This document shows positions 10,017 to 18,171 of a stretch of DNA of 64,000 nt, in pieces (the first letter of the stretch is position 1; every line of letters starts with the position of its first letter). Made by a program: the position numbers and the translations under genes. Source of the DNA: an uncultured Eubacteriales bacterium (GTDB lineage Bacteria; Bacillota; Clostridia; Oscillospirales; Oscillospiraceae). The DNA lies in assembly GCA_900544765.1 (NCBI GenBank), contig UQWI01000008.1:75804-139803 (forward strand). The letters are read 5' to 3'. The notes beneath the pieces are model-generated. The model was not told the origin of the DNA. It searched no databases and saw only the letters and a program-made list of their open reading frames with translations.

Positions 10017-11102
10017 TTGAAAAAAAAGGTTGTATCCATTGTACTTGTATTTGCCCTGGCGTTCTCCCTGGCGGCTTTCTCCGGCTGCGGGAGCAGCGAC
10101 CAGGTGACCCTCCACGTCTACAACTGGGGTGTCAATATCGCAGACGGAACCGACGACTACATCGATGTCATAGAGCTCTTTGAAGAGGCCTATCCCGACA
10201 TCGACGTCGTCTACGACACCTACGAGACCAACGAGGCCCTCTACACCCGCCTGTCCGGCGGCGGCGTCAGCTACGATGTCATCATCCCCAGCGACTACAT
10301 GATAGCCCGCATGATACGCGAGGACATGCTCCTGCCCCTCGACTTTGAGAACATACCCAACTACGAGCTGGTGGACGACACCTTTAAAAACCAGGCCTAC
10401 GACCCAGACAACATGTATTCCGTCCCCTACACCTGGGGCACCGTGGGCATCATCTACAACACCAAGTACGTCGACGAGGCCGACATCGGCGGCTGGGACC
10501 TGCTCTGGAACGAGAAGTACGCCGACCGCATCGTCATGATTGACAACTCCCGCGACGCCTTCGCCATCGCCGAGGCCATGCTGGGCTACAGCCTGAACAC
10601 CGAGGACCCCGACGAGCTCCAGGCCGCTGCGGAATTGCTCGCCGAGCAGACCGCCGTCGTCCAGTCCTACTCTATGGACGACATGTACAACGTCATGGAG
10701 AACGAGGAGGCCTGGATAGCCCCGTACTACGCGGGCGACGCCATGCTTATGATGGACGAAAACCCCGACCTCGCCTTCTACCTGCCGGAGGACCAGACCT
10801 TCAACGTCTTTATAGACGCAATGTGCATCCCCTCCTGTGCCGAGCACAAGGAGGAGGCGGAGCTCTTCATCAACTTCCTTACCAGTCCGGAGATAAGCGG
10901 CGGCAACATGGACTACATCGGCTACGGTACGCCCGTTTCCGCAGCCAAGGAGTACATGGACCCCGAGATGGCCAACAACCCCGTCGCCTATCCCGATGAC
11001 GCGACCCTGGAGCGCGGCGAGGCCTTCGTGGCCCTGAGCGACGAGGCTCAGCAGCTCATGGACAACCTCTTCAATGAGGTCAAGGCAGGACTTGCCGCCT
11101 GA
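10017..11102 (+). CDS. potD: Polyamine-binding lipoprotein PotD
   Basis: Extracellular substrate-binding component delivering spermidine or putrescine to PotBC. The 361-residue protein has a lipoprotein signal ending FSGCGSS, so the cysteine near residue 24 is the anchor. The mature protein shows PotD-type motifs: LHVYNWGVNIADG at the start, YDVIIPSDYMIARMI, and VPYTWGTVGIIYNTKYV around the binding cleft. Start is TTG 10017 with AAAGGGGACA upstream; no ATG precedes the signal peptide in frame. It is fourth in the pot operon, after an 80-base gap holding a hairpin. Confidence 0.94.
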   Translation: MKKKVVSIVLVFALAFSLAAFSGCGSSDQVTLHVYNWGVNIADGTDDYIDVIELFEEAYPDIDVVYDTYETNEALYTRLSGGGVSYDVIIPSDYMIARMIREDMLLPLDFENIPNYELVDDTFKNQAYDPDNMYSVPYTWGTVGIIYNTKYVDEADIGGWDLLWNEKYADRIVMIDNSRDAFAIAEAMLGYSLNTEDPDELQAAAELLAEQTAVVQSYSMDDMYNVMENEEAWIAPYYAGDAMLMMDENPDLAFYLPEDQTFNVFIDAMCIPSCAEHKEEAELFINFLTSPEISGGNMDYIGYGTPVSAAKEYMDPEMANNPVAYPDDATLERGEAFVALSDEAQQLMDNLFNEVKAGLAA

Positions 11103-11122
11103 GACTGCAATATAAAGAACAA

Positions 11123-11148
11123 GGCCCGCCGGCGTCCGCCGGCGGGCC
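11123..11148 (+). terminator. Probable terminator after potD
   Basis: A very stable 11-bp GC stem (11123-11133 with 11138-11148, loop GTCC) lies 20 bases after the potD stop. The U-tract is poor, so termination efficiency is uncertain, but a new promoter follows at 11180. Confidence 0.6.
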
Positions 11149-11179
11149 GGCATATGCCGATTTCAAGGCAAAATCAGTG

Positions 11180-11208
11180 TTGACATTGGCGGATATATCA
11201 TTTATAAT
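11180..11208 (+). promoter_or_regulatory. Sigma-A promoter of yceD-rpmF
   Basis: Near-consensus TTGACA (11180-11185), 17-base spacer, TATAAT (11203-11208), about 30 bases before the yceD start. The strength suits a ribosomal protein operon. Confidence 0.92.
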
Positions 11209-11241
11209 ACCAAGGCTAGGCTATGGGCAGGGAGGCGGATT

Positions 11242-11751
11242 ATGAAGCTCGATTTGCGGGAGATACTCGACACCCCGGGTGCGAGGCTGCCCTTTGAGCA
11301 GGAGCTTTCCGCCGACAGGCTCGGTTTCGACTCCATCGAGGAGTATTTGGAGCCCGTCGCGGCCCGCGGCGAGATTGTCAACACCGCCGGGGTCCTCACC
11401 GCCAGGGGCGAGATAAGCGCGCGCATGAGGTGCGTCTGCGACCGCTGCGGAAGGGAGTTCGAGCTCACGCGCCGCGTCGAGGTGGACACGCCCATCGTCC
11501 CGGAGTCGGAGTGCTCGGACGGCGAGGGCGACTACGAGAGCGAGGCCTATCCGATGGAAGGCGACTGGCTGGATATCGACGACCTGCTGGAGACCGAGTT
11601 CATCCTGGATATGCCTACCAAGTTCCTCTGCCGCGAGGATTGCAAGGGCGTCTGCCCTAAGTGCGGCAAGAATCTCAACGACGGCGAGTGTGATTGCCGC
11701 CCGGATGTCGATCCAAGGTTTGCTGCTTTGGCGCAGCTTTTGGATAAATAA
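11242..11751 (+). CDS. YceD family protein (DUF177)
   Basis: A 169-residue protein of the YceD/DUF177 family, almost always encoded just before rpmF and implicated in ribosomal RNA or large-subunit metabolism. Two zinc-ribbon-like pairs are visible: CVCDRCGREFELTRRV near residues 56-71 and CREDCKGVCPKCGKNL near residues 130-145, followed by CDC. The acidic middle is typical. ATG 11242 has GGGAGGCGG upstream. It shares a strong promoter with rpmF, 48 bases downstream. Confidence 0.9.
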   Translation: MKLDLREILDTPGARLPFEQELSADRLGFDSIEEYLEPVAARGEIVNTAGVLTARGEISARMRCVCDRCGREFELTRRVEVDTPIVPESECSDGEGDYESEAYPMEGDWLDIDDLLETEFILDMPTKFLCREDCKGVCPKCGKNLNDGECDCRPDVDPRFAALAQLLDK

Positions 11752-11799
11752 ACTCACTATCAAGCTGCACACGACAGCTGACCATAGGAGGTGTAACAC

Positions 11800-11988
11800 A
11801 TGGCAGTCCCGAAAAGTAAGGTGTCCCGCCAGAGGCGTGACAAGAGGCGCTCTTCCGTCTGGAAGCTGAACGCGCCCCACATCGTGAAGTGCCCCAACTG
11901 CGGCGCTTACCATCTGCCCCACCGCGCCTGCAAGGCCTGCGGCCAGTACAACGGTCGTGTGGTTCTCAAGGTTGAGGAGAGCAACTGA
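11800..11988 (+). CDS. rpmF: 50S ribosomal protein L32
   Basis: Structural protein of the large ribosomal subunit. The 62-residue sequence starts MAVPKSKVSRQRRDKRRS, the hallmark of L32, and carries the four-cysteine zinc ribbon (CPNCG and CKACG). A C+ paralogue like this binds zinc. AGGAGGTGT lies 5-6 bases before the ATG. It forms an operon with yceD and is closed by a strong terminator. Confidence 0.98.
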   Translation: MAVPKSKVSRQRRDKRRSSVWKLNAPHIVKCPNCGAYHLPHRACKACGQYNGRVVLKVEESN

Positions 11989-11998
11989 CAAAGCATGA

Positions 11999-12029
11999 GG
12001 AGGGAAGGCGTCACGCCTTCCCTCCTTTT
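11999..12029 (+). terminator. Rho-independent terminator after rpmF
   Basis: A 12-bp stem (11999-12010 with 12014-12025, loop of 3) is followed by TTTT. It lies 10 bases past the rpmF stop. Confidence 0.85.
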
Positions 12030-12218
12030 GCTAAGGCCGGCCGAAATGCCGAAGGCATTTCGTGCCGATACGCCCCGCGCGTCAGCGAGCGAGCCGAGGT
12101 GAAGCCCGGGAAAAGTGGATTGGATAACGGTGCGGCGTCCCGTGAAAGACGACTGCAAACGCCCGTCCGGGGAATGGCCCGGGGCGGGAATTTCACTGCT
12201 TATATATTTGGAGGCAAT

Positions 12219-13523
12219 ATGCTCAACACCGTCACAAATGTGGATAATTGGAGCCCGGTCAGGCGGCATGTCCATGCCGGGGACGTGCTTGTGTCCATAA
12301 ACGGCCACGAGATTGAGGACGTCCTCGACTACCGCTTCTGGTCATATGAGGAACGGCTGACGCTTGTGATACGCCGCCCGGACGGCAGCGAGCACGAGGT
12401 GAAGGTCAAGAAGGACGCGGGGGAGGATCTGGGCCTCGACTTCGACGAATATCTCATGGACAAGCCCTGGGGCTGTTCGAACCGCTGCCTCTTCTGCTTT
12501 GTCGACCAGCTGCCGCGCGGCATGCGCCGCAGCCTGTATTTCAAGGACGATGATGCGCGGCTGAGCTTCCTCACGGGCAGCTATATCACGCTGACCAACC
12601 TCTCCGAGCGCGAGTTCGAGCGCATATGCGCCCTGCGTATCAGCCCCATAAACGTCTCCGTCCACGCGACGAACCCCGCCGTGCGTGAGAAGCTCATGGG
12701 CAACCCCAAGGCGGCGGACATCATGACGCCGCTCAGGAGGCTCGCCGGGGCTGGAATAACAATGAACTGCCAGGTGGTCTGCTGCCCCGGCATAAACGAC
12801 GGCGAGGAGCTCAGCCGCACGATGCGGGAGCTCTCGGAGCTCTACCCTGGCGTGTACAGCGTGTCCATCGTCCCTGTCGGGCTCACAAAGCACCGCGAGA
12901 ACCTGCCCAAGCTCACGCCCTTTGACGCCTCCGGCGCCGCTGAGACGATTGACCGCGTCGAGAGCTTTGCCGCCGAGTGCCTTGAAAGGTACGGAAGCCG
13001 CATCTTCTGGTGCTCGGACGAGTTCTACCTCAAGGCGGGACGAGACGTGCCGGGCGACGAATACTACGAGGAGTACAGCCAGCTGGAAAACGGCGTCGGC
13101 CTCATGACGCTGCTCGAGACGGAGTTTGCCGCCGCCCTGGACGCAGCGGAGGCGGACGAGGGTACAGGCGAACCCTTCGCCATAGCCACCGGCGTGGCCG
13201 CGGCCCCGTTATTAGAAAAACTTTTACAGACAGGACACAAAAAGTGTGATAAGATAAACGGAAGGGTATATGCTGTGGTCAACGACTTTTTCGGCCACAC
13301 TATAGACGTCGCCGGGCTCATAACAGGCCGGGACCTCATCGCCCAGCTCAAAGGGCGGGAGCTCGGCGCGAGGCTGCTCATTCCGAGCAAAATGCTTCGC
13401 CACGGCGAGGGCGTTTTTCTCGACGATGTGACGCTCGAGCAGGCGCAGGAGGCCCTCGGCGTCCCGGTCGTGCCGATTGGCTCGAGCGGCGACGAGCTGC
13501 TTGAAGCCATGCTCGGCTATTGA
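12219..13523 (+). CDS. DUF512 radical-SAM-like protein with N-terminal PDZ domain
   Basis: A 434-residue protein of a widespread Firmicute/cyanobacterial family of unknown reaction. Residues 1-75 resemble a PDZ domain (HAGDVLVSINGHEIEDVLDY). A CSNRCLFCFVDQLP motif near residue 84-97 has the CxxxCxxC spacing that binds a 4Fe-4S cluster in radical SAM enzymes, and the C-terminal part is the DUF512 domain with SSGDELL at its end. An open frame extends upstream, but GGAGG five bases before ATG 12219 and homologous N-termini favour this start. It sits directly before der, a conserved neighbour pair. Confidence 0.9.
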   Translation: MLNTVTNVDNWSPVRRHVHAGDVLVSINGHEIEDVLDYRFWSYEERLTLVIRRPDGSEHEVKVKKDAGEDLGLDFDEYLMDKPWGCSNRCLFCFVDQLPRGMRRSLYFKDDDARLSFLTGSYITLTNLSEREFERICALRISPINVSVHATNPAVREKLMGNPKAADIMTPLRRLAGAGITMNCQVVCCPGINDGEELSRTMRELSELYPGVYSVSIVPVGLTKHRENLPKLTPFDASGAAETIDRVESFAAECLERYGSRIFWCSDEFYLKAGRDVPGDEYYEEYSQLENGVGLMTLLETEFAAALDAAEADEGTGEPFAIATGVAAAPLLEKLLQTGHKKCDKINGRVYAVVNDFFGHTIDVAGLITGRDLIAQLKGRELGARLLIPSKMLRHGEGVFLDDVTLEQAQEALGVPVVPIGSSGDELLEAMLGY

Positions 13524-13598
13524 CGCGCGGAGTTTAGGCTCCGCATCCCGCAGGTTCTGCCATTCATTCAGATAGAAATTTACCGGAGGTGGACACAG

Positions 13599-14924
13599 AT
13601 GTCCAGACCCCTTGTAGCCATAGTAGGGCGCCCCAACGTGGGGAAATCCATGCTCTTCAACCGCCTGGCCGGGCGCAGGCTCTCCATAGTGGAGGACACG
13701 CCGGGCGTCACCCGCGACAGGCTCTACGCCGAGTGCGAGTGGAACGGGCGCAAATTCGACATCGTCGACACCGGCGGCATAGAGCCGACGGCCGACAGCG
13801 AGATACTCATGTTCATGCGCGAGCAGGCGCAGATAGCCATAGACGCGGCGGACGTCATCGTCCTGGTCACGGAGATAGGCACCGGCGTCACCGCTGCGGA
13901 CAAGACCGTGGCCGACATGCTCAAGCGCTCGGGAAAGCCCGTTATCCTCGTCGTGAACAAGATGGACTCCACCGGCGACGTGGACCCGGGCTTCTACGAA
14001 TTCTATTCCCTCGGCCTCGGCGACCCCATCGCCGTCTCATCCGTGCATGGCCACGGCACCGGCGACCTGCTGGACGAGTGCGTGGCGCACTTCCCGCCGG
14101 AGAGCGCCTTTGAGGAGGACGACGAGCGCATCCGTGTCGCCGTAATAGGCAAGCCCAACGTGGGCAAGAGCTCACTCATAAACCTCATCCTGGGCGAGAA
14201 GCGCGTCATAGTCTCCAACGTGGCGGGTACTACGCGCGACGCCGTGGATACTGCTTTCGAGAACAAGTACGGCAAATATGTGTTTATAGATACTGCGGGC
14301 ATACGCCGCCGCAGCAAGGTCGACGACAGGATAGAGAAGTTTTCTGTCATGCGAGCGAAATTGGCTATTGACAGGGCCGACGTGTGTCTTATAATGATAG
14401 ACGCGCGGGAGGGCGTGACCGAGCAGGACACCAAGATTGCCGGGCTTGCGCACGAGGCCGGAAAGGCCAGCGTCATCGTTGTCAACAAGTGGGACCTCGT
14501 CGAAAAGGACGGCAAGACCATGGACAAGATGCGCAAGGACGTGCTGCGCGACCTGGCCTTTATGAGCTATGCCCCCGTGCTCTTCATATCCGCCCTGACC
14601 GGGCAGAGGACGGAGCGCATCTTCGAGCTCGTCAACTACGTCAATGAGCAGAGCGCCACGCGCATCACCACAGGAATGCTCAACGACGTGCTGGCCGACG
14701 CCCAGATGAGGCAGCAGCCGCCCACGGACAAGGGCCGCCGCCTCAAGATTTACTACATGACGCAGACCGGCGTCCGTCCGCCCAACTTCGTCATATTCTG
14801 CAACAGCCGCGAGCTGTTCCACTTCTCGTACCAGCGTTATATCGAAAACCAGATTCGCGCGGCGTTCGGCCTGGAGGGTACGCCGGTGCGTATCGTGATC
14901 CGGCAGAAGGGAGATAAGGAGTAA
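13599..14924 (+). CDS. der: Ribosome assembly GTPase Der (EngA)
   Basis: Essential GTPase with tandem G domains that matures the 50S subunit. The first domain has GRPNVGKS near residue 9, DTGG and NKMD; the second has GKPNVGKS near residue 184, DTAGIRRR and NKWD; a KH-like C-terminal domain follows (KIYYMTQTGVRPPNFVIF). Length 441 is typical. GGAGG lies about 10 bases before the ATG. A small hairpin (13529-13546) stands in the gap after the DUF512 gene. plsY starts 2 bases after the stop. Confidence 0.98.
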   Translation: MSRPLVAIVGRPNVGKSMLFNRLAGRRLSIVEDTPGVTRDRLYAECEWNGRKFDIVDTGGIEPTADSEILMFMREQAQIAIDAADVIVLVTEIGTGVTAADKTVADMLKRSGKPVILVVNKMDSTGDVDPGFYEFYSLGLGDPIAVSSVHGHGTGDLLDECVAHFPPESAFEEDDERIRVAVIGKPNVGKSSLINLILGEKRVIVSNVAGTTRDAVDTAFENKYGKYVFIDTAGIRRRSKVDDRIEKFSVMRAKLAIDRADVCLIMIDAREGVTEQDTKIAGLAHEAGKASVIVVNKWDLVEKDGKTMDKMRKDVLRDLAFMSYAPVLFISALTGQRTERIFELVNYVNEQSATRITTGMLNDVLADAQMRQQPPTDKGRRLKIYYMTQTGVRPPNFVIFCNSRELFHFSYQRYIENQIRAAFGLEGTPVRIVIRQKGDKE

Positions 14925-14926
14925 GG

Positions 14927-15595
14927 ATGCTCATCACGCTCATGCTTGCGTTGACCGCGATTATAGGCTACCTCATGGGCAGCGTCAACGGCTCCATAAT
15001 CATCTCCAAATACCTGTTCGGCAGCGACGTGCGCCGGCAGGGCAGCGGCAACGCCGGACTCACCAACTTCTACCGCACCTACGGCATAAGCGGCATCGTG
15101 GGTGTGATAGCCATAGACGTGCTCAAGGGCGTCATCGGTACGCTCATCGGCGGGCTGCTGCTGTCTTTCGCCGCGCCCGACGGCTTCGAGGCCGAATTCA
15201 CATCCGTCGGGCGGCTCGTCGCGACATTCTGCCTCATCCTGGGACACGTTTTCCCGATATTCTACGGGTTTAAGGGCGGAAAGGGCATACTAACCGGCGT
15301 GTCCTGCGTTTTCGTGGTGGATTACCACGCCGCAATAATAGCCCTTGTGATATTCGCCGTGCTGGTTGCCGCGACGCGCTATGTCTCGCTGGGCAGCGTG
15401 CTGAGCACCATAAGCGTGCCGATTACGCTCCTGGCCAACGGCTTTTCCGGGCTGTGCCTGACCCTCGCCTGCATCAGCGTGGCGCTTATCGTCATAAAGC
15501 ACTCCGGGAATATCTCGCGGCTCATCCACCACAAGGAGCCCAAGATAGTATTCAAAAAGGATTTGAGCCACAAGCTGGACAACGATACATTTTAG
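14927..15595 (+). CDS. plsY: Acyl-phosphate:glycerol-3-phosphate acyltransferase PlsY
   Basis: Membrane enzyme that transfers an acyl group from acyl-phosphate to glycerol-3-phosphate, the first step of phospholipid synthesis. The 222-residue protein has several hydrophobic helices and the three PlsY cytoplasmic motifs: GSVNGSIIISK with QGSGNAGLTNFYRTYG, a central LGHVFPIFYGFKGGKGI, and the later TRYVSLGSVLS. Three bases separate it from der, with AAGGAG inside the der end, so the two are co-translated. The final 25 residues are polar. Confidence 0.95.
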   Translation: MLITLMLALTAIIGYLMGSVNGSIIISKYLFGSDVRRQGSGNAGLTNFYRTYGISGIVGVIAIDVLKGVIGTLIGGLLLSFAAPDGFEAEFTSVGRLVATFCLILGHVFPIFYGFKGGKGILTGVSCVFVVDYHAAIIALVIFAVLVAATRYVSLGSVLSTISVPITLLANGFSGLCLTLACISVALIVIKHSGNISRLIHHKEPKIVFKKDLSHKLDNDTF

Positions 15596-15607
15596 AGAGG
15601 GATAATC

Positions 15608-16324
15608 ATGCTCGAACTCAAGAACATATCCTACGCCGCCGAGGATGAGAGCGGCACCAAGGAGATACTCAACGACATAAACCTCACGATAAGCGAGCGC
15701 TTCGTGGCCGTCACCGGGCCCAACGGAGGCGGCAAGAGCACGCTCGCCCGCGTCATCGCAGGCATAATCAAGCCCACAAGCGGCCGCATTTATTTTGACG
15801 GCGAGGACATAACGGAGCTCGGCATCACCGAGCGCGCCAAGGCGGGCATCAGCTTCGCCTTCCAGCAGCCCGTGCGCTTCAAGGGCATCCGCGTCTACGA
15901 CCTGCTGCAGCTGGCGGCGGGAAAGAAGATTACCATCAGCGAGGCCTGCGATTACCTCAGCCGCGTCGGCATGTGCGCGCGCGACTACATCCACCGCGAG
16001 GTGAACGCCAGCCTCTCCGGCGGAGAGCTCAAGCGCATAGAGATTGCGACCATACTCGCCCGCGGCACCAAGCTCTCTATCTTCGACGAGCCCGAGGCGG
16101 GCATAGACCTCTGGAGCTTCTCAAACCTCATAAGCGTGTTCGAGAAGATGTATGAGGAGATTAACGGCAGTATACTCATCATCTCCCATCAGGAGCGCAT
16201 ACTCGAGATAGCCGACAAGATAGTCGTCATAGCGGGCGGACGCATAACCGAGCAGGGACCCAAGGACGAGCTGCTGCCCAAGCTCATAGGCGGCGGCACC
16301 TGCGGGCGCCTGACCACAGTTTGA
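15608..16324 (+). CDS. sufC: Fe-S assembly ABC-type ATPase SufC (SMS-type)
   Basis: Soluble ATPase that remodels the SufB scaffold during iron-sulfur cluster assembly. The 238-residue protein shows Walker A GPNGGGKST, signature LSGGELKRIEIA, Walker B LSIFDEPEAGIDLW and the switch histidine in ISHQERIL. The DEPEAGIDLWS wording is typical of SufC rather than of transporter ATPases. It begins 12 bases after plsY with AGAGGGATAATC upstream and is followed after 20 bases by the sufB-like gene. No sufD, sufS or sufU is nearby, so this is the minimal two-gene arrangement. Confidence 0.9.
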   Translation: MLELKNISYAAEDESGTKEILNDINLTISERFVAVTGPNGGGKSTLARVIAGIIKPTSGRIYFDGEDITELGITERAKAGISFAFQQPVRFKGIRVYDLLQLAAGKKITISEACDYLSRVGMCARDYIHREVNASLSGGELKRIEIATILARGTKLSIFDEPEAGIDLWSFSNLISVFEKMYEEINGSILIISHQERILEIADKIVVIAGGRITEQGPKDELLPKLIGGGTCGRLTTV

Positions 16325-16344
16325 CCGCATAAGGAGGGATAACC

Positions 16345-17268
16345 ATGGCATTGGATGCGATACAGAAGGCCCTTCTGGCCGAGATAGCGGATTTGCACGG
16401 CGTGCCTGAGGGCGCGTACAACATACGCTCCGACGGAGAGCTCGCCGGGCGCAACACCACCGCGAACATAGACATAGTCTCTAAGACCGACAAGCCCGGC
16501 ATAGACATCTACATCAAGCCCGGCACCAAGAACGAGAGCATGCACATACCCGTCATCATCGAGCAGAGCGGCCTCAAGGACCTGGTCTACAACGACTTCC
16601 ATATCGGCGAGGACTGCGACGTCACGATAATCGCGGGCTGCGGCATATCCAACTGCGGCAGCCAGGACAGCCAGCACGACGGCATACACACCTTCTACGT
16701 CGGCAAGAACAGCAAGCTCAAGTACATCGAGAAGCACTACGCCGAGGGCGACGGCTCCGGCGAGCGCATAATGAACCCCACGACGATAATCAACCTCGAA
16801 GAGGGCGCGTACATGGAGATGGACACCACCCAGATTAAGGGCGTTGACTCCACAAAGCGCATTACCGAGGCCAAGCTGGCCGACGGCGCGACCCTCGTCG
16901 TGGCCGAGAAGCTGATGACCCACGGCAAGCAGACCAGCGAGACCGACTTCACCATAGACCTCGACGGCGAGGACTCCAGCGCCAACGTCGTCTCGCGCGG
17001 CGTCGCGCGCGACCACTCCCGCCAGGTGCTGTACATGAAGATAAACGGCAACTCCAAGTGCTATGGGCACAGCGAGTGCGACAGCATCGTGATGGACAAC
17101 GGCTATGTGCAGGCCATCCCCGAGATTACCGCAAACAGCGTAGAGGCCAGCCTCGTCCACGAGGCCGCCATCGGCAAGATAGCGGGCGACCAGATAGTCA
17201 AGCTCATGACCCTCGGCCTCACCGAGGAGCAGGCGGAAGAGCAGATTGTGGCCGGCTTCCTCAAGTGA
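16345..17268 (+). CDS. sufB: Fe-S cluster scaffold SufB-like protein (SMS-type, short)
   Basis: Scaffold partner of SufC. At 307 residues it is much shorter than the roughly 470-residue SufB of full SUF operons and matches the short form of minimal two-gene systems. The beta-helix core is visible, and the C-terminal part retains the conserved cysteine in GHSECDSIVMDNG and the acidic/histidine segment SLVHEAAIGKIAGDQI that form the cluster-building site in SufB/SufD. AAGGAGG lies 8 bases before the ATG. It ends the gene cluster and is followed by a terminator. Confidence 0.9.
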   Translation: MALDAIQKALLAEIADLHGVPEGAYNIRSDGELAGRNTTANIDIVSKTDKPGIDIYIKPGTKNESMHIPVIIEQSGLKDLVYNDFHIGEDCDVTIIAGCGISNCGSQDSQHDGIHTFYVGKNSKLKYIEKHYAEGDGSGERIMNPTTIINLEEGAYMEMDTTQIKGVDSTKRITEAKLADGATLVVAEKLMTHGKQTSETDFTIDLDGEDSSANVVSRGVARDHSRQVLYMKINGNSKCYGHSECDSIVMDNGYVQAIPEITANSVEASLVHEAAIGKIAGDQIVKLMTLGLTEEQAEEQIVAGFLK

Positions 17269-17280
17269 TATAAAGCAAAA

Positions 17281-17303
17281 AGCACCCCGATGGGGTGCTT
17301 TTT
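17281..17303 (+). terminator. Rho-independent terminator after sufB
   Basis: An 8-bp stem (17281-17288 with 17292-17299, loop GAT) followed by a T-run. It ends the cluster running from DUF512 or plsY through sufB. Confidence 0.9.
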
Positions 17304-17307
17304 CTAT

Positions 17308-17339
17308 AAAAGGCAGCTCCGTCTGAGACGGAACTGCCT
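17308..17339 (-). terminator. Terminator after the TIM-barrel gene
   Basis: A 14-position stem with one mismatch (17311-17324 with 17326-17339 region) is followed on the minus strand by TTTT. Together with the preceding hairpin it separates two convergent genes. Confidence 0.72.
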
Positions 17340-17386
17340 GAAATTTTGCATCGCGGAAGATGTCCGCAAGCGCAGAAACCGCAAGC

Positions 17387-18094
17387 TCACTCGCGGTTGC
17401 GGTAATCGTCCATCATGGTGGAGAAGAGCTCCTTCGTCGTGGGCGGCGTGTAGCTTATAGCGTTGGCCCCGGCGTCTATGGTGCGCTTTATGCTGTCCTC
17501 CTGCCCGCCGCCGGTGGCGATGATGGGCACGTCGGGGAAGTCGCGGCGGATTGCGCGCACGACGTCAGGGGTGCGGGCTGCGGCAGAGACGTTCAGGATG
17601 CTGGCCCCGGCCTCAAGCCTTGCGCCGATGTCGGTCTTTTCACTGACTACGGTCACGACCAGGGGAATGTCTATGTAGTTGGAAATGCGCTGTACGTCCT
17701 CATTGCCTATGGGCGCGTTCACGACTACGCCCATGGCGCCCTCGGTCTCCGCGTCCCAGGCCAGCTGCAGGGTGCGTATGCCCTGGGTGGTGCCTCCGCC
17801 GACGCCGCAGAACACGGGCAGGGAGGAGTAGCGCAGCACGGAGGAGGATATGGTCGGCTGCGGCGTAAAGGGATAGACCGCCAGCACGGCGTCGGCGTTG
17901 CAGTTGCGTATGATGGCTATGTCCGTCGTGAACACCAGGGACTTTATCCTGTGGCCGTTTATGACTATGCCGCTCGCGTCCCGCACGACGCTGGGGACAC
18001 GAAGTATGTGATGGCGCAGCTTGCTGCTGATCATGGGTATATTTTTGGTGACAGGCTTTTCGTTCGTGCTGACGTAAATCTTTTCTTCGAGCAT
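17387..18094 (-). CDS. TIM-barrel protein of uncertain function (annotated 'hydrolase' in Clostridia)
   Basis: A 235-residue protein with the alternating beta/alpha pattern of a phosphate-binding TIM barrel. Visible strand ends include VFCGVGGG, MGVVVNAP, VVTVVSEK, ILNVSAA and IIATGGG; the last resembles the phosphate-binding glycine loop of ThiG/NanE/TrpC-like barrels. It is strongly conserved among Clostridia in my recollection, where it carries a vague hydrolase label without biochemical proof. GGAGG precedes the ATG. It is a single gene with an extended -10 promoter at 18132-18140. Confidence 0.7.
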   Translation of the reverse strand: MLEEKIYVSTNEKPVTKNIPMISSKLRHHILRVPSVVRDASGIVINGHRIKSLVFTTDIAIIRNCNADAVLAVYPFTPQPTISSSVLRYSSLPVFCGVGGGTTQGIRTLQLAWDAETEGAMGVVVNAPIGNEDVQRISNYIDIPLVVTVVSEKTDIGARLEAGASILNVSAAARTPDVVRAIRRDFPDVPIIATGGGQEDSIKRTIDAGANAISYTPPTTKELFSTMMDDYRNRE

Positions 18095-18131
18095 GGTGTT
18101 CCTCCGTCTGATATGTGTATGTTTGTAGACA

Positions 18132-18140
18132 ATTATAACA
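18132..18140 (-). promoter_or_regulatory. Extended -10 promoter of the TIM-barrel gene
   Basis: On the minus strand TGTTATAAT gives a perfect -10 with the TGn extension about 38 bases before the start codon. No good -35 is present at the normal distance. The surrounding TGTGTTATAATTG is shared with the GH3 gene promoter. Confidence 0.65.
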
Positions 18141-18171
18141 CACGATGCTGTTTCAGAAAAGCAACAAAGTG

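Noticed and set aside
9825..11153. A 442-codon minus-strand frame opposite potD
   Set aside because: Antisense shadow of potD with low-complexity Val/Gly/Asp composition and no ribosome-binding site.
11123..11158. Strong classic terminator after potD
   Set aside because: The stem is excellent but no U-tract follows, so it is listed only as probable.
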